The position numbers and the translations under genes were made by a program. A DNA stretch of 64,000 bases from Micromonospora parva (GTDB lineage: Bacteria > Actinomycetota > Actinomycetes > Mycobacteriales > Micromonosporaceae): positions 186,001 through 250,000 of the forward strand of contig NZ_JNZS01000007.1 of the NCBI RefSeq assembly GCF_000718515.1, in the 5' to 3' direction. This document shows, piece by piece, positions 7,336 to 16,568 of this stretch (position 1 is its first letter; every line of letters starts with the position of its first letter). The notes beneath the pieces are model-generated. The model was not told where the DNA came from, made no database searches, and saw nothing but the letters and a program-made list of their open reading frames with translations.

Positions 7336-8796
7336 ATGACACTGCTGGACGCCATGACCTGGCAGGGCACGCTGCACAGCGACGGCTGGGTGGAACCGGC
7401 CGGCGGCACGGCGCCCGTGCGATCCCCCGCCACCGGCGAGGAGATCGCCCAGGTGGGCGTGGCGAACGCCGAGGACGTGACGCGCGCCTGCGCCCGCGCC
7501 GCCGCCGCCCAGCGCGCCTGGGCCGCCACCGGATACGCCGAACGGGCCGCGGTGCTGCGCCGGGCCGGGCACCTGTTCGAGCGGCACGCCGCCGAGATCG
7601 GCGACTGGATCGTGCGGGAGGCCGGGTCCATCGCACCCAAGGCCGGGGTGGAGACCGACACCGCGGCGCAGGAGTGCTACGAGGCGGCGGCGCTGGCCTC
7701 GCACCCGCTCGGCGAGATCATTCCGAGCGCCCAACCGCGACTCAGCCTGGCTCGCCGGTTGCCCGTCGGCGTCGTCGGAGTCATCGCGCCGTTCAACTTC
7801 CCGCTCATCCTGGCCACCCGCTCCGTCGCCCCGGCCCTGGCGCTGGGCAACGCGGTGGTGCTCAAGCCCGATCCGCGCACGGCGGTCTGCGGTGGCATCT
7901 CGATCGCACGGGTCTTCGAGGAGGCCGGCCTGCCCGACGGGCTGCTGCACGTCCTGCCCGGCGGGGTCGACGCCGGCGAGGCGCTGGTGGCCGACCCGAA
8001 CGTGCGGGTGATCAGCTTCACCGGCTCGACTGCGGCCGGTCGCCTGGTCGGCGAGGCGGCGGCACGCCACCTCAAACGCGCCCACCTCGAACTCGGTGGC
8101 AACTCGGCGCTGATCGTGCTCGACGACGCCGACCTGGAGCTCGCGGTCTCCGCCGGAGCCTGGGGGTCGTTCCTGCACCAGGGCCAGATCTGCATGACCA
8201 CCGGCCGGCACCTGGTGCACGAGAGCCTGTCCGAGCGGTACGTCGAGCGGCTGGCGGAGAAGGCGAACCACCTGCCCGTCGGCGACCCGGCGAAGGAGCA
8301 GGTGGCGCTCGGACCGATCATCGACGAGCGCCAGCGCGACAAGATCCACGCACTGGTCACGGCAAGCGTCGACGCGGGCGCCCGGCTGGCGGCCGGGGGC
8401 ACGTACGAGGGGCTGTTCTACCGGCCGACGGTGCTCACCGACGTCACCCCCGCGACCCCGGCGTACGCCCAGGAGGTCTTCGGCCCGGTCGCGCCGGTGA
8501 TCACGTTCACCGACCAGGCCGAGGCGGTGGAGTTGGCCCGGCAGACCGAGTACGGCCTGTCACTGGGCATCCTGAGCCGCGACGTGATGAAGGCGATGGC
8601 GCTCGCCGACCGGATCCCCAGCGGAATCGTGCACATCAACGACCAGACGGTGAGCGACGAGGCGGTGGCGCCGTTCGGTGGGGTGGGAGCCTCCGGCACC
8701 GGCTCGCGGTTCGGCGGGCCGGCGGCGAACGTCGAGGCGTTCACCGAGACCCAGTGGCTCACCGTGCAGGGCACCATCACGCGCTACCCGTTCTGA
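7336..8796 (+). CDS. Aryl-aldehyde (benzaldehyde/vanillin) dehydrogenase
   Basis: A 486-residue NAD(P)-dependent aldehyde dehydrogenase. Visible motifs are PFNFPLILATRS, the cofactor motif FTGSTAAGR, the general-base segment LELGGNSALIVLDDAD, the catalytic Cys in QGQICMTTGR, and EVFGPVAPV. The sequence resembles benzaldehyde/vanillin dehydrogenases (XylC/Vdh type), which oxidise aromatic aldehydes to acids. Start chosen at ATG 7336 after GGAGGA. It lies 17 bp before pobA, so 4-hydroxybenzaldehyde to 4-hydroxybenzoate, or vanillin to vanillate, is a natural assignment. Exact substrate is inferred. Confidence 0.85.
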   Translation: MTLLDAMTWQGTLHSDGWVEPAGGTAPVRSPATGEEIAQVGVANAEDVTRACARAAAAQRAWAATGYAERAAVLRRAGHLFERHAAEIGDWIVREAGSIAPKAGVETDTAAQECYEAAALASHPLGEIIPSAQPRLSLARRLPVGVVGVIAPFNFPLILATRSVAPALALGNAVVLKPDPRTAVCGGISIARVFEEAGLPDGLLHVLPGGVDAGEALVADPNVRVISFTGSTAAGRLVGEAAARHLKRAHLELGGNSALIVLDDADLELAVSAGAWGSFLHQGQICMTTGRHLVHESLSERYVERLAEKANHLPVGDPAKEQVALGPIIDERQRDKIHALVTASVDAGARLAAGGTYEGLFYRPTVLTDVTPATPAYAQEVFGPVAPVITFTDQAEAVELARQTEYGLSLGILSRDVMKAMALADRIPSGIVHINDQTVSDEAVAPFGGVGASGTGSRFGGPAANVEAFTETQWLTVQGTITRYPF

Positions 8797-8813
8797 CACC
8801 GGAGGAGAGGAGC

Positions 8814-9995
8814 ATGCCGGAGATGCGTACCCAGGTCGGCATCGTCGGCGCGGGACCGGCGGGGCTGATGCTGTCGCACCTGCTGCACCTGCGCGGCATC
8901 GAGTCCGTGGTGCTGGAGAGCCGCAGCCGCGACCACGTCGAGCACCGGCTCCGGGCGGGCGTGCTCGAACAGGGCTCGGTCGACCTGCTCTGTCGCAGCG
9001 GTGTGGGTGAACGGCTGCGCCGGGAGGGACTGCGTCACGAGGGCATCGAGCTGCGCTTCGCCGGGGAGTCGCACCGGGTGCCGATGGCGGACCTGACCGG
9101 GCGGGCGATCACCGTCTACGGGCAGCAGGAGGTGGTCAAGGACCTGATCGCCGCCCGGCTCGCGGCCGGTGGCTCGATTCTCTTCGAGGCCGACGTGGTA
9201 CGTCTGGACGGTCTCGACTCGGACTCGCCGGTGGTCCACTTTCGACGCGACGGGCGCGACGAGGAGCTGCGCTGCGACTTCGTGGCCGGCTGCGACGGGT
9301 TCCACGGGGTGAGCCGGGGCGCGGTGCCCGAGGGTGTGCTGACCACCTACGAGCGGGCGTACCCCTTCGCCTGGTTGGGTGTCCTCGCCGCCGCGCCACC
9401 AGCCGTGGACGAGCTCATCTACGCCAACCACGAGCGTGGTTTCGCCCTCTACAGCATGCGCTCCCCCGAGATCTCCCGGCTGTATCTGCAGGTCGCACCG
9501 GACGAGGACATCGCCGCGTGGCCGGACGAGCGGATCTGGGCGGAGCTGCGGACCCGGTTGGAGACGGTGCCGGGGTGGTCACTCAACGAGGGGCCGATCC
9601 TGGAGAAGTCCATCACGCCAATGCGCAGTTTCGTGGTCGAGCCGATGCGGTGGGAGCGGCTGTTCCTGGCCGGGGACGCCGTCCACATCGTCCCACCGAC
9701 CGGCGCCAAGGGAATGAACCTGGCTCTCGCCGACGTCGCGCTGCTCGGTGACGCGTTCGCCGCGTGGTACGACGAGGGCCGCACCGATCTGCTGGACGGC
9801 TACTCGGCCACGGCGTTGCGCCGGGTCTGGCGGGCCCAGCACTTCTCCTGGTGGATGACCTCCATGCTGCACCGGCTGGAGCGCGACGACCCGTACGAGT
9901 CGAAGCTGCAGATCGCCACGCTGAGGTATGTCACCACCTCCGAGGCGTACGCCAGGAGCCTGTCGGAGAATTACGTGGGCCTGCCCGAGGTGTGA
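8814..9995 (+). CDS. pobA: 4-hydroxybenzoate 3-monooxygenase PobA
   Basis: A 393-residue group A flavoprotein hydroxylase, the usual PobA length. It has the FAD motif GIVGAGPAGLMLSHLL at the N-terminus, the conserved SRDHVEHRLRAGVLEQG loop, the CDGFHGVSR (DG) motif, and GDAVHIVPPTGAKGMNLA (GD motif). It hydroxylates 4-hydroxybenzoate to protocatechuate with NAD(P)H and O2, feeding the divergent pca operon. GGAGGAGAGGAGC precedes the ATG. It is probably cotranscribed with the aldehyde dehydrogenase. Confidence 0.94.
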   Translation: MPEMRTQVGIVGAGPAGLMLSHLLHLRGIESVVLESRSRDHVEHRLRAGVLEQGSVDLLCRSGVGERLRREGLRHEGIELRFAGESHRVPMADLTGRAITVYGQQEVVKDLIAARLAAGGSILFEADVVRLDGLDSDSPVVHFRRDGRDEELRCDFVAGCDGFHGVSRGAVPEGVLTTYERAYPFAWLGVLAAAPPAVDELIYANHERGFALYSMRSPEISRLYLQVAPDEDIAAWPDERIWAELRTRLETVPGWSLNEGPILEKSITPMRSFVVEPMRWERLFLAGDAVHIVPPTGAKGMNLALADVALLGDAFAAWYDEGRTDLLDGYSATALRRVWRAQHFSWWMTSMLHRLERDDPYESKLQIATLRYVTTSEAYARSLSENYVGLPEV

Positions 9996-10034
9996 ACGGG
10001 AGCCGGCGTGACGTCGCGTTGTTCAACTTATCCA

Positions 10035-10046
10035 TGACGGGCGTCA
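10035..10046. promoter_or_regulatory. Candidate operator TGACG-GG-CGTCA upstream of the ABC importer
   Basis: Perfect inverted repeat of 12 bp, about 147 bp before the substrate-binding-protein gene, in the only AT-richer part of the pobA-SBP gap. A related element (TTGAC-CGGGC-GTCAA) occurs at 18496-18510 upstream of the hydroxycinnamate-type operon. A shared regulator, such as the PaaX-family protein at 13706, is possible. Confidence 0.35.
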
Positions 10047-10192
10047 GAAATTATTGACTTTCAATGCCGGCGTGACTGACCATGGCCACCACAGCGGCGT
10101 GCGCCCCCACGCAGCGGTAGTTCACCTGCAGATCCGAGGCATCCGCCGACTTCCGACGCACCCACCACCCCCGCCCAGGAAGGGCCTCGTCA

Positions 10193-11167
10193 ATGAAGAA
10201 GGTCATGGCTCTCGGGCTGATCGCTGCTACCGCGATCGCCCTCACCGGATGTACCGACTCCGACGCGTCCACACCGTCCGATCAGGACTCCGGCGACCTG
10301 CGCCCGGTCCGGGTCGCGGCGCTGCCCATCACCGAGACCGCCGCGCTGTGGGGTGGCATCAAGGCGGGCCTCTTCGCCGAACGCGGCCTCCAGGTCGAGG
10401 TGCTGCCCGCCCAGGGCGGCGCGCAGGCCATTCCCGCGCTCATGAACGGCGACATCGACTTCGCGATCGGCCAGCCGTTCGGCCCGTTCCGGGCCGACCT
10501 GCGCGACCTCGGTGTCGTCATCATCGGCAACTACGCCTCCTCGTACGCCGACGGCGACGACATCAACGCCGTGGTGGCCTCGGCGAAGTCCGGCATCAAG
10601 CGGCCGGCCGACCTCGCCGGCAAACGGGTCTCGGTCAACAGCCTGGGCGCCGCCGGCGACGTGACGATCATGGCGGCGGTCGAGAAGGACGGCGGCGATC
10701 CGTCGACGATCAAGTTCGTCGAGGTCGCGTTCCCGGACGCCCCGGCCCAACTCGAATCCGGAAACATCGACGCCGCCTGGGTGCCGGAGCCGTTCGTCAC
10801 GCAGCTCAAGGGCCGCGGCGACACCTTCGTCGTCGCGCCCTACCAGGCGGTGGTGCCCGGCCTGACCACGCTCACCACCATCACCACCAAGGAACGCACC
10901 GAGAAGGACGCCAAGCTGGTCGAGGACTTCACGGCGGCGATGAAGAAGACGCTGGAGTGGGCCAAGGACCCCGCCAACGAGGCGGCGCTGCGGCAGGCCA
11001 TCAAGGACAACCTGGAGCTGCCGCCACCGGTGGCCGACTCGGTGCGGCTGCCGGAGTTCGGTTGGGACGTCGACCGGCAGAGCCTGCAGACGCTCGCCGA
11101 ACTCGCCCTGAAGTACAAGGTGCTCGACAAGCAACCCAACCTCGACCGTCTCATCCAGCAGCAGTAG
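10193..11167 (+). CDS. NitT/TauT-type ABC substrate-binding lipoprotein
   Basis: A 324-residue lipoprotein with a type II signal peptide ending in the lipobox LTGC (Cys about residue 20). The mature part has the NMT1/SsuA-like fold: WGGIKAGLFAERGLQVEVLP, LMNGDIDFAIGQPFGP and GNIDAAWVPEPFVTQLKGRG. Such proteins bind sulfonates, nitrate or small organic anions, including aromatic acids such as phthalate. It heads an operon with two permeases, an ATPase and a PaaX-family regulator, among aromatic-acid genes, so import of a hydroxycinnamate or hydroxybenzoate is the best guess. Confidence 0.85.
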   Translation: MKKVMALGLIAATAIALTGCTDSDASTPSDQDSGDLRPVRVAALPITETAALWGGIKAGLFAERGLQVEVLPAQGGAQAIPALMNGDIDFAIGQPFGPFRADLRDLGVVIIGNYASSYADGDDINAVVASAKSGIKRPADLAGKRVSVNSLGAAGDVTIMAAVEKDGGDPSTIKFVEVAFPDAPAQLESGNIDAAWVPEPFVTQLKGRGDTFVVAPYQAVVPGLTTLTTITTKERTEKDAKLVEDFTAAMKKTLEWAKDPANEAALRQAIKDNLELPPPVADSVRLPEFGWDVDRQSLQTLAELALKYKVLDKQPNLDRLIQQQ

Positions 11168-11181
11168 CCGGCGCGATCCCG

Positions 11182-11208
11182 CCCTCCCCGGCCCCGGCGC
11201 GGGGAGGG
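11182..11208 (+). terminator. Intra-operon hairpin after the binding-protein gene
   Basis: CCCTCCCC and GGGGAGGG form an 8-bp GC stem with an 11-nt loop, 15 nt after the binding-protein stop and 32 nt before the permease ATG. Hairpins here commonly stabilise or partly terminate the message so that the binding protein outnumbers the membrane subunits. Confidence 0.5.
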
Positions 11209-11239
11209 CCTCGCCGCACCGCCTGACGACGGGAGTGAC

Positions 11240-12040
11240 ATGCGCGTTCCCTCCACCCGACGACTGCGCGCGTTGCGCAGGGCGATGCTGGGCGTCGTCG
11301 GCCTGACCGGCTTCCTCCTCATCTGGCAACTGATCCCGACGTTGGGCCTGATCAACCCGTTGTACCTGCCGTACGTGACGGACGTGCTGGCGCGGCTGTT
11401 CGAGCAGCTCGTCGACCTCGCGTTCTGGCGGCGGCTGGGCAGCACCATGACGTCCTGGGCGATCGGCCTGACGGTGGCGACAATCGCCGCCGTCGTCCTC
11501 GGCACCGTCGTCGGGCTGGTGCCCTTCCTGCGGCGCGCGACCCACACGATGGTCGAGTTCCTGCGGCCGATCCCGTCGGTCGCCCTCATCCCGCTCGCCG
11601 TGCTGATGTTCGGCATCCAGCGGCAGGCGGCCCTCGTCATCATCATCTACGCGTCGTTCTGGCAGGTGTTCGTGCAGGTGATCTACGGTGTCGCCGACGT
11701 CGACGCGGTGGCCCGCGACACCGCCCGCAGTTTCGGCCTGACCCGGCGGGAGCAACTCTCGCACCTGGTCCTGCCGACCACCCTGCCGTACCTCATGACC
11801 GGGCTGCGGCTCGCGGCGGCGGTCGCGCTCATCCTCGCCATCACCGCGGAGATGGTGATCGGCAACCCCGGCCTCGGGCGCATGATCGAACTGTCCCGGT
11901 CCGCCGGCGACGCCCCCGGCCTGTACGCGCTGGTCGTGGTCACCGGCCTGCTCGGCCTCACGGTGAACATCGTCTTCCGGTTCGTCGAGCGTCGGGTGCT
12001 GTCGTGGCACCAGTCAGTACGAGGGGAGGAGCCGTTGTGA
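11240..12040 (+). CDS. ABC importer permease subunit 1
   Basis: A 266-residue BPD-type inner-membrane permease with about six hydrophobic segments. The EAA-type loop reads VDAVARDTARSFGLTRREQLSHLVLPTTLPYLMTG in pieces typical of SsuC/TauC permeases (conserved ARSFG and LPTTLPYLMTGLR). A GGGAG ribosome site precedes the ATG. It overlaps the next permease by GTGA. The presence of two different permease genes implies a heterodimeric channel. Confidence 0.87.
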   Translation: MRVPSTRRLRALRRAMLGVVGLTGFLLIWQLIPTLGLINPLYLPYVTDVLARLFEQLVDLAFWRRLGSTMTSWAIGLTVATIAAVVLGTVVGLVPFLRRATHTMVEFLRPIPSVALIPLAVLMFGIQRQAALVIIIYASFWQVFVQVIYGVADVDAVARDTARSFGLTRREQLSHLVLPTTLPYLMTGLRLAAAVALILAITAEMVIGNPGLGRMIELSRSAGDAPGLYALVVVTGLLGLTVNIVFRFVERRVLSWHQSVRGEEPL

Positions 12041-12861
12041 CCGCGTACACCGGGCGGATCGCCGCCACGCGGCGTGGTCGGACGGTCGGCTCCCGGATCG
12101 CGGCGGGCCTCGCCTACCCGCTGGGGCTGCCGATTCTGCTCCTGGTGCTCTGGGGTGTGGTGGCGACGAGGGCGACGAGCACGTTCTTCCCCGACCCGCT
12201 GACGATCGCCGAGGCCTTCCGGCAAACCTGGGTCGGGCCGGCGTTCGTCGAGGACGTGCTGCCGAGCCTCACCCGCCTCGGCCTCGGCATCGCCGCGTCG
12301 ATCGTGGTCGGCATCGCCGCCGGCACCGTCATCGGCCTGACCCAGTGGTTGCGGGACCTCCTCGAACCGTTGCTGGAGTTCCTCCGGGCCATCCCGCCAC
12401 CGGTGCTGATCCCGGTGGCCATGCTCCTGCTCGGGATCACGGACACCATGAAGGTGGTCGTGATCGTCTCCGGCGCGGTGTGGCCGATCCTGTTGAACAC
12501 CATCGAGGGTGTCCGGGGCACTGACAGCGTCATGAAGGAGACCGCGAGATCGTTCCAGGTCTCCTGGTGGGAGCGGCTCTGGTTCCTGGTGCTCCCGGCC
12601 GCCAGCCCACGGATCATGGCCGGGGTCCGCCAGGCCCTCTCGGTGGCGCTGATCCTGATGGTCATCTCCGAGATGTTCGCCTCGTCGTCCGGCCTCGGCT
12701 ACCGGATCGCCTACTTCCAGCGCAACTACCTGATCGCCGAGATGTGGAGCGGCATCCTCCTGCTCGGTCTCGTCGGCGTCTTCCTCGCCGTCGCTTTCGG
12801 TCTCGTCGAACGGCGCGTGCTGCGCTGGTACCACGGAATCAGGGAGGTCAACCGTGTCTGA
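12037..12861 (+). CDS. ABC importer permease subunit 2
   Basis: A 274-residue permease of the same SsuC/TauC family, with an EAA-like loop (KETARSFQVSWWERLWFLVLP, followed by ASPRIMAGVRQAL) and about six membrane segments. Start taken as GTG 12037, which overlaps the previous stop (GTGA) behind GAGGGGAGGAG; an ATG at 12004 would read into the neighbour's coding frame. Partner of the permease upstream and of the ATPase downstream. Confidence 0.86.
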   Translation: MTAYTGRIAATRRGRTVGSRIAAGLAYPLGLPILLLVLWGVVATRATSTFFPDPLTIAEAFRQTWVGPAFVEDVLPSLTRLGLGIAASIVVGIAAGTVIGLTQWLRDLLEPLLEFLRAIPPPVLIPVAMLLLGITDTMKVVVIVSGAVWPILLNTIEGVRGTDSVMKETARSFQVSWWERLWFLVLPAASPRIMAGVRQALSVALILMVISEMFASSSGLGYRIAYFQRNYLIAEMWSGILLLGLVGVFLAVAFGLVERRVLRWYHGIREVNRV

Positions 12862-13654
12862 CCGGCGCACCCTGCTGCGGGTGGAGCACCTGCGGAAGGT
12901 CTACGAGTCCGCGACCGGCGACGTCGAGGCGATCGGGGACATCAGTTTCACGATGGACGCCGGCGAGCTCATCTGCGTCGTCGGGCCGTCCGGGTGCGGC
13001 AAGACCACCCTGCTGAAGTGCCTGGCCGGCCTGCTGCGGCCCACCAGCGGCGTGGTCGAGATGGACGGCGCGCCGGTGACCGGGCCCAGCCCGGCGATGG
13101 CCGTCGTGTTCCAGGAGTACGGACGCAGCCTCTACCCCTGGCTCACCGTGCGCGGCAACGTCGAGCTTCCGTTGCGGCACAAGAAGCTGACCCGCGCCGC
13201 CCGGAGCAGGCTGGTCGTCGACGCCCTTGAGGCGGTGGGCCTCGCGCACGCCGCACGCAGCCACCCGTGGCAGCTCTCCGGGGGGATGCAACAGCGGGTC
13301 GCGATCGCGCGGGCGATCGCCTACCAGCCCGACGTCCTGATCATGGATGAACCGTTCGCCGCTGTGGACGCGCAGACCCGGGCCGACCTGGAGGACCTGG
13401 TGCGGGAGCTGCACGCCAGCCGCAGCATCTCAGTTGTCTTCGTCACCCACGACATCGACGAGTCGGTGTATCTCGGTCAGCGGGTTCTAGTATTGTCCAC
13501 GTCGCCGACCTGGGTCCAGGAGGACCTCGCGATCGACCTGCCACCGGAGCGCGATCAGATCACGACCCGCGCCCTGCCCCGTTTCACGCAACTGCGGACG
13601 CACGTCTACGACCAGATCCAGCGGGCCAAGCGCGGGCAGGCGGTGGCCCCGTGA
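12854..13654 (+). CDS. ABC importer ATP-binding subunit
   Basis: A 266-residue ATPase. Walker A is GPSGCGKTT, the Q-loop is in VVFQEYGRSLYPWLTV, the signature is LSGGMQQR, Walker B is VLIMDEPF, and the H-loop is in FVTHDIDES. It is typical of SsuB/TauB/NrtD-type importers. The GTG start overlaps the permease stop by 8 bp behind AGGGAGG. It may also serve the second importer at 24245-26053, which has no ATPase gene of its own. Confidence 0.92.
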   Translation: MSDRRTLLRVEHLRKVYESATGDVEAIGDISFTMDAGELICVVGPSGCGKTTLLKCLAGLLRPTSGVVEMDGAPVTGPSPAMAVVFQEYGRSLYPWLTVRGNVELPLRHKKLTRAARSRLVVDALEAVGLAHAARSHPWQLSGGMQQRVAIARAIAYQPDVLIMDEPFAAVDAQTRADLEDLVRELHASRSISVVFVTHDIDESVYLGQRVLVLSTSPTWVQEDLAIDLPPERDQITTRALPRFTQLRTHVYDQIQRAKRGQAVAP

Positions 13655-13705
13655 TCCGCGCCGTGACCGACGGCCAGGTCAACGAGTTCGCCGAAGGGAA
13701 GGGCT

Positions 13706-14593
13706 GTGGGTAGTCGTCAGCCGAAGCAGTTGTTGCTCGCCTTCTTCGGCGAGCACGTCGTCGACGGTGACACCGGGCCGATCCGGGCGAGCGTCCTGAT
13801 CACCGTGCTGGAGGGTGCGGACGTGGCCGCGCCGGCCACCCGCGCGACCCTCGACCGGCTCGTGCACAGCGGCATCCTCGCCCGTAGCCGCAGCGGCCGG
13901 GAGACGCTGTTCTCGCTGACCGAACACGGCGCGGCGGTGTTGCGCGAGGCGAAGGACCGCGTTCGCGGCCCCCGGCCGTTCGACCCGCAGGGCAGCGGCT
14001 GGACCCTGGTCACCTTTTCGATCCCGGAGGGCCAGCGGATGCTGCGGCACCGGCTGCGCTCCACCCTCACCTGGGAGGGCTTCGCGCCGATCCGCGACGG
14101 GCTCTGGCTCGCGCCCGGCGAGGTCGACCTCGCCGGGTCGTTGGAGCCGCTGCGCCAGGACCTCGCACCCAACACCGTGGTCGCCTTCCACGCCCGCGAA
14201 CTCGCCGGGTTCCCGATCGGCGAGAGCGTCCGCGCGGCGTGGGACATCGAGGCGATCCGGCGCGCCCACCTCGCCTTCATCGACGTGTGGGACGACCCGT
14301 CCGCGGCGACGCTGGCGCCGAGCGCCCTCACCGTACGGACGATGCTGGTGGCGGACTGGCTTGCGCTGCTGCGCGCCGACCCGAGGCTGCCCGCCGAGTT
14401 CATGGACGCGCAGTGGCCCGCCACCAGGTCGGTGGAGACCTACCGCCGGATGCACGAGAAGCTGGCCGGGGCGTCCGCGGCGGAGTTCGCCGACCTCGTC
14501 GCGGCCCGGCCCGCGGCTAGGCGCCGAATCGGGCCCGCAGATCGGCCTTCCGCACCTTCCCCGACGCCGTCCGCGGCAGCTCGTCCACGATGA
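13706..14593 (+). CDS. PaaX-family transcriptional regulator
   Basis: 295 residues, GTG start behind GAAGGGAAGGG. The N-terminal winged helix (about 1-90) has KQLLLAFFGEHV and a wing ending SRSGRETLFSLTEHGAAVL. The middle has the PaaX-like cassette WTLVTFSIPEGQRMLRHRLRS and WEGFAPIRDGLWLAPGE. PaaX-type repressors respond to aryl-CoA thioesters such as phenylacetyl-CoA. Last gene of the importer operon and convergent with the CoA-ligase operon, with a 77-bp tail overlap. A ligand such as coumaroyl-CoA is a plausible inference. Confidence 0.82.
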   Translation: MGSRQPKQLLLAFFGEHVVDGDTGPIRASVLITVLEGADVAAPATRATLDRLVHSGILARSRSGRETLFSLTEHGAAVLREAKDRVRGPRPFDPQGSGWTLVTFSIPEGQRMLRHRLRSTLTWEGFAPIRDGLWLAPGEVDLAGSLEPLRQDLAPNTVVAFHARELAGFPIGESVRAAWDIEAIRRAHLAFIDVWDDPSAATLAPSALTVRTMLVADWLALLRADPRLPAEFMDAQWPATRSVETYRRMHEKLAGASAAEFADLVAARPAARRRIGPADRPSAPSPTPSAAARPR

Positions 14594-16040
14594 CGACGTT
14601 CTTCGGCAGCTTGTAGCGCGCGATCCTGCCGTCGAGGTGAGCCCGGATGGTGGCGGTGTCCACTGACGCGCCCTCCCGGACCGTCACTATCGCCCACGGC
14701 ACCTCGCCCCAACGCTCGTCCGGTACGCCGATGACCGCCGCCGAGGTGACCCCGTCGACCTCGGTGAGCAGTTGCTCGAGTTCGAGCGGGTAGATGTTCT
14801 CGCCCCCCGAAATGATCATGTCCTTGAGGCGGCCGGTGATGTAGAGGTAGCCGTCGGCGTCCAGGTGGCCGAGGTCGCCGGAGCGGAACCACCCGTCGGC
14901 GGTGAACGCCTCGGCGGTCGCCTCCGCGAGCCCGTGGTAGCCGGGGAAGACGTTGGGTCCGGCGACCTCGATCTCACCGACGACGCCGGTGGGCACCACC
15001 GCGCCGGCCGCGTCGGTGATCCGCACGTCGGTGAAGAAGTGCGGCAGGCCGACACTGCCCTGCTTGACGCGGGTCATCGCCGGCGGCAGCGCGGTGGCCC
15101 CCGGCGCGGCCTCGGTCATGCCGTAACCCTGCGAGAACGACAGACCCCGCGCCTCGTACGCGTTGAGGATCCTGGCCGGCACCGCCGAACCTCCGCAGGT
15201 GAGCTTCGTCAACGTCGACAGGTCGGTCGACGCCCAGGCGGGGTGGTCGGCCATCAGCTGGTAGGTGGTGGGTACGCCGCTGAGCATGGTGACCCCGTAC
15301 CGCTCGATCTGCGCGAGCGCGCGCCCCGGCTCGAAGCCCTTCTCGATGACCATCGTGGCGCCCTTGAGGATCACCGGCAGGGCGCCCATCCCGAGCGAGG
15401 CGACGTGGAACAGCGGCGAGATCATGAGCGCGACGTCGGTGGAGACGACGTCGTAGTCGACCACGCAGTTGAGCGCCACCCAGGTGAGGTTGCCGTGGGT
15501 CAGCACCGCGCCCTTGGCCCGGCCGGTCGTGCCCGAGGTGTAGACGATCGCCGCCGGATCCTCGTGGGTGGTGTCGGCATGGTCGGTGAGGCCGGCGGCC
15601 GCCCGGGTCAGGTACGCCAGCCCGGGTCGGTCCGCGGTGCCGTCGCCGTTGACGATGACGTACGGGGTCCGGGCGGCCGACACGGCGGCGGCCACCGGCA
15701 CCGCGAAGTCCGGGTCGTGGATCAGCACCCGCGCGCCGCAGTCGGCGAGGACGTAGGCGATCTCGGGGACGGCGAGCCGCGTGTTGATCGGCACGAAGAC
15801 GGCACCGACCTGGGCCGCCGCGAACATCACCTCGAGCAGTTCGGGGCTGTTCTCGCCCAGGTAGGCGACGGGGTCGCCCTTGCCGACGCCCCGCTCCCGC
15901 AGCACCGCCGAGATCCGGTCCGTGGCGTCGGCGAACTGCCCGTAGGTCAGCGGCGAACGGTCGTGGATGATCGCGATCTGGTCCGGGGACTTGAGCCGGC
16001 GCCTGGCCACCCAGGCGCCGATTCCGTGCTGCTGCATCAT
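14517..16040 (-). CDS. Acyl/aryl-CoA ligase, hydroxycinnamate-type (CouL-like role)
   Basis: A 507-residue ANL-superfamily CoA ligase. The AMP loop is IVYTSGTTGRAKGAVLTHGN, and other motifs are GYGMTEA, GWFRSGDLGHLD and the catalytic Lys region LPRTASGKVRKADL. Start at the first of two adjacent ATGs (16040) behind GGGAGAAG. Last gene of a four-gene minus-strand operon whose other members are a MaoC hydratase, an amidohydrolase and an SDR. That set matches the CouL-CouM-CouN-CouO pathway of rhodococci, where the ligase activates p-coumarate or ferulate. The substrate is inferred from context. Confidence 0.78.
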   Translation of the reverse strand: MMQQHGIGAWVARRRLKSPDQIAIIHDRSPLTYGQFADATDRISAVLRERGVGKGDPVAYLGENSPELLEVMFAAAQVGAVFVPINTRLAVPEIAYVLADCGARVLIHDPDFAVPVAAAVSAARTPYVIVNGDGTADRPGLAYLTRAAAGLTDHADTTHEDPAAIVYTSGTTGRAKGAVLTHGNLTWVALNCVVDYDVVSTDVALMISPLFHVASLGMGALPVILKGATMVIEKGFEPGRALAQIERYGVTMLSGVPTTYQLMADHPAWASTDLSTLTKLTCGGSAVPARILNAYEARGLSFSQGYGMTEAAPGATALPPAMTRVKQGSVGLPHFFTDVRITDAAGAVVPTGVVGEIEVAGPNVFPGYHGLAEATAEAFTADGWFRSGDLGHLDADGYLYITGRLKDMIISGGENIYPLELEQLLTEVDGVTSAAVIGVPDERWGEVPWAIVTVREGASVDTATIRAHLDGRIARYKLPKNVVIVDELPRTASGKVRKADLRARFGA

Positions 16041-16096
16041 CTTCTCCCGGGGGTGGAGGTGGTGTGCTCGCCCGGCTCGACGGTCGCCCCCCGGGC

Positions 16097-16549
16097 TCAG
16101 GCGTAGAAGCGGTACAGCCCTCGCGCGACGACCGCCGGCTTGCTCCCGCCCGCGATCTCGATCGTCTGGTCGACAGTGAGCTGGTAGCCGCCGGGAACCT
16201 CGACCACCTCGGCGACGGTGGCCCGCATCCGCACCCGCGCCCCGACCACCACCGGTGCGGGGAAACGCACCTTGTCGAGGCCGTAGTTCACCTTCGTGGT
16301 CACACCCTTGACCTCGAGCAACTCGGTCCAGAAGGGCACCGCCAGCGAGAGGGTGAGGAAGCCGTGCGCGATCGGCGCGCCGAACGGGCCGGTCTTCGCC
16401 CGTTCCGGGTCGACGTGGATCCACTGGTGGTCGTCGGTCGCGTCGGCGAAGAGGTCCACCTGGTCCTGCGTGACGGTGCGGTAGCCGGTGTGACCGAGGT
16501 CGGTGCCGGCGAGGTCGCCGAGCCGGTCGTAGGTGATGGTCATCGTCAT
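16097..16549 (-). CDS. MaoC-like (R)-specific enoyl-CoA hydratase
   Basis: A 150-residue hot-dog-fold protein. The hydratase 2 motif is clear: FADATDDHQWIHVDPERA with catalytic Asp and His, followed by GPFGAPIAHGFLTLSL. It would hydrate the cinnamoyl-CoA double bond to the 3-hydroxyacyl-CoA. Start at 16549 is preferred over a start 11 codons upstream because AGAGGA lies 8 nt before it. Located between the ligase and the amidohydrolase. Confidence 0.82.
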   Translation of the reverse strand: MTMTITYDRLGDLAGTDLGHTGYRTVTQDQVDLFADATDDHQWIHVDPERAKTGPFGAPIAHGFLTLSLAVPFWTELLEVKGVTTKVNYGLDKVRFPAPVVVGARVRMRATVAEVVEVPGGYQLTVDQTIEIAGGSKPAVVARGLYRFYA

Positions 16550-16568
16550 GGCATGTGTCCTCTCGTCG

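Noticed and set aside
10190..12010. 606-codon open frame on the minus strand opposite the importer genes
   Set aside because: It is antisense to strongly supported ABC genes; its composition (Arg, Gly, Asp, His rich) is that of a GC-rich shadow frame, and no motif is present.
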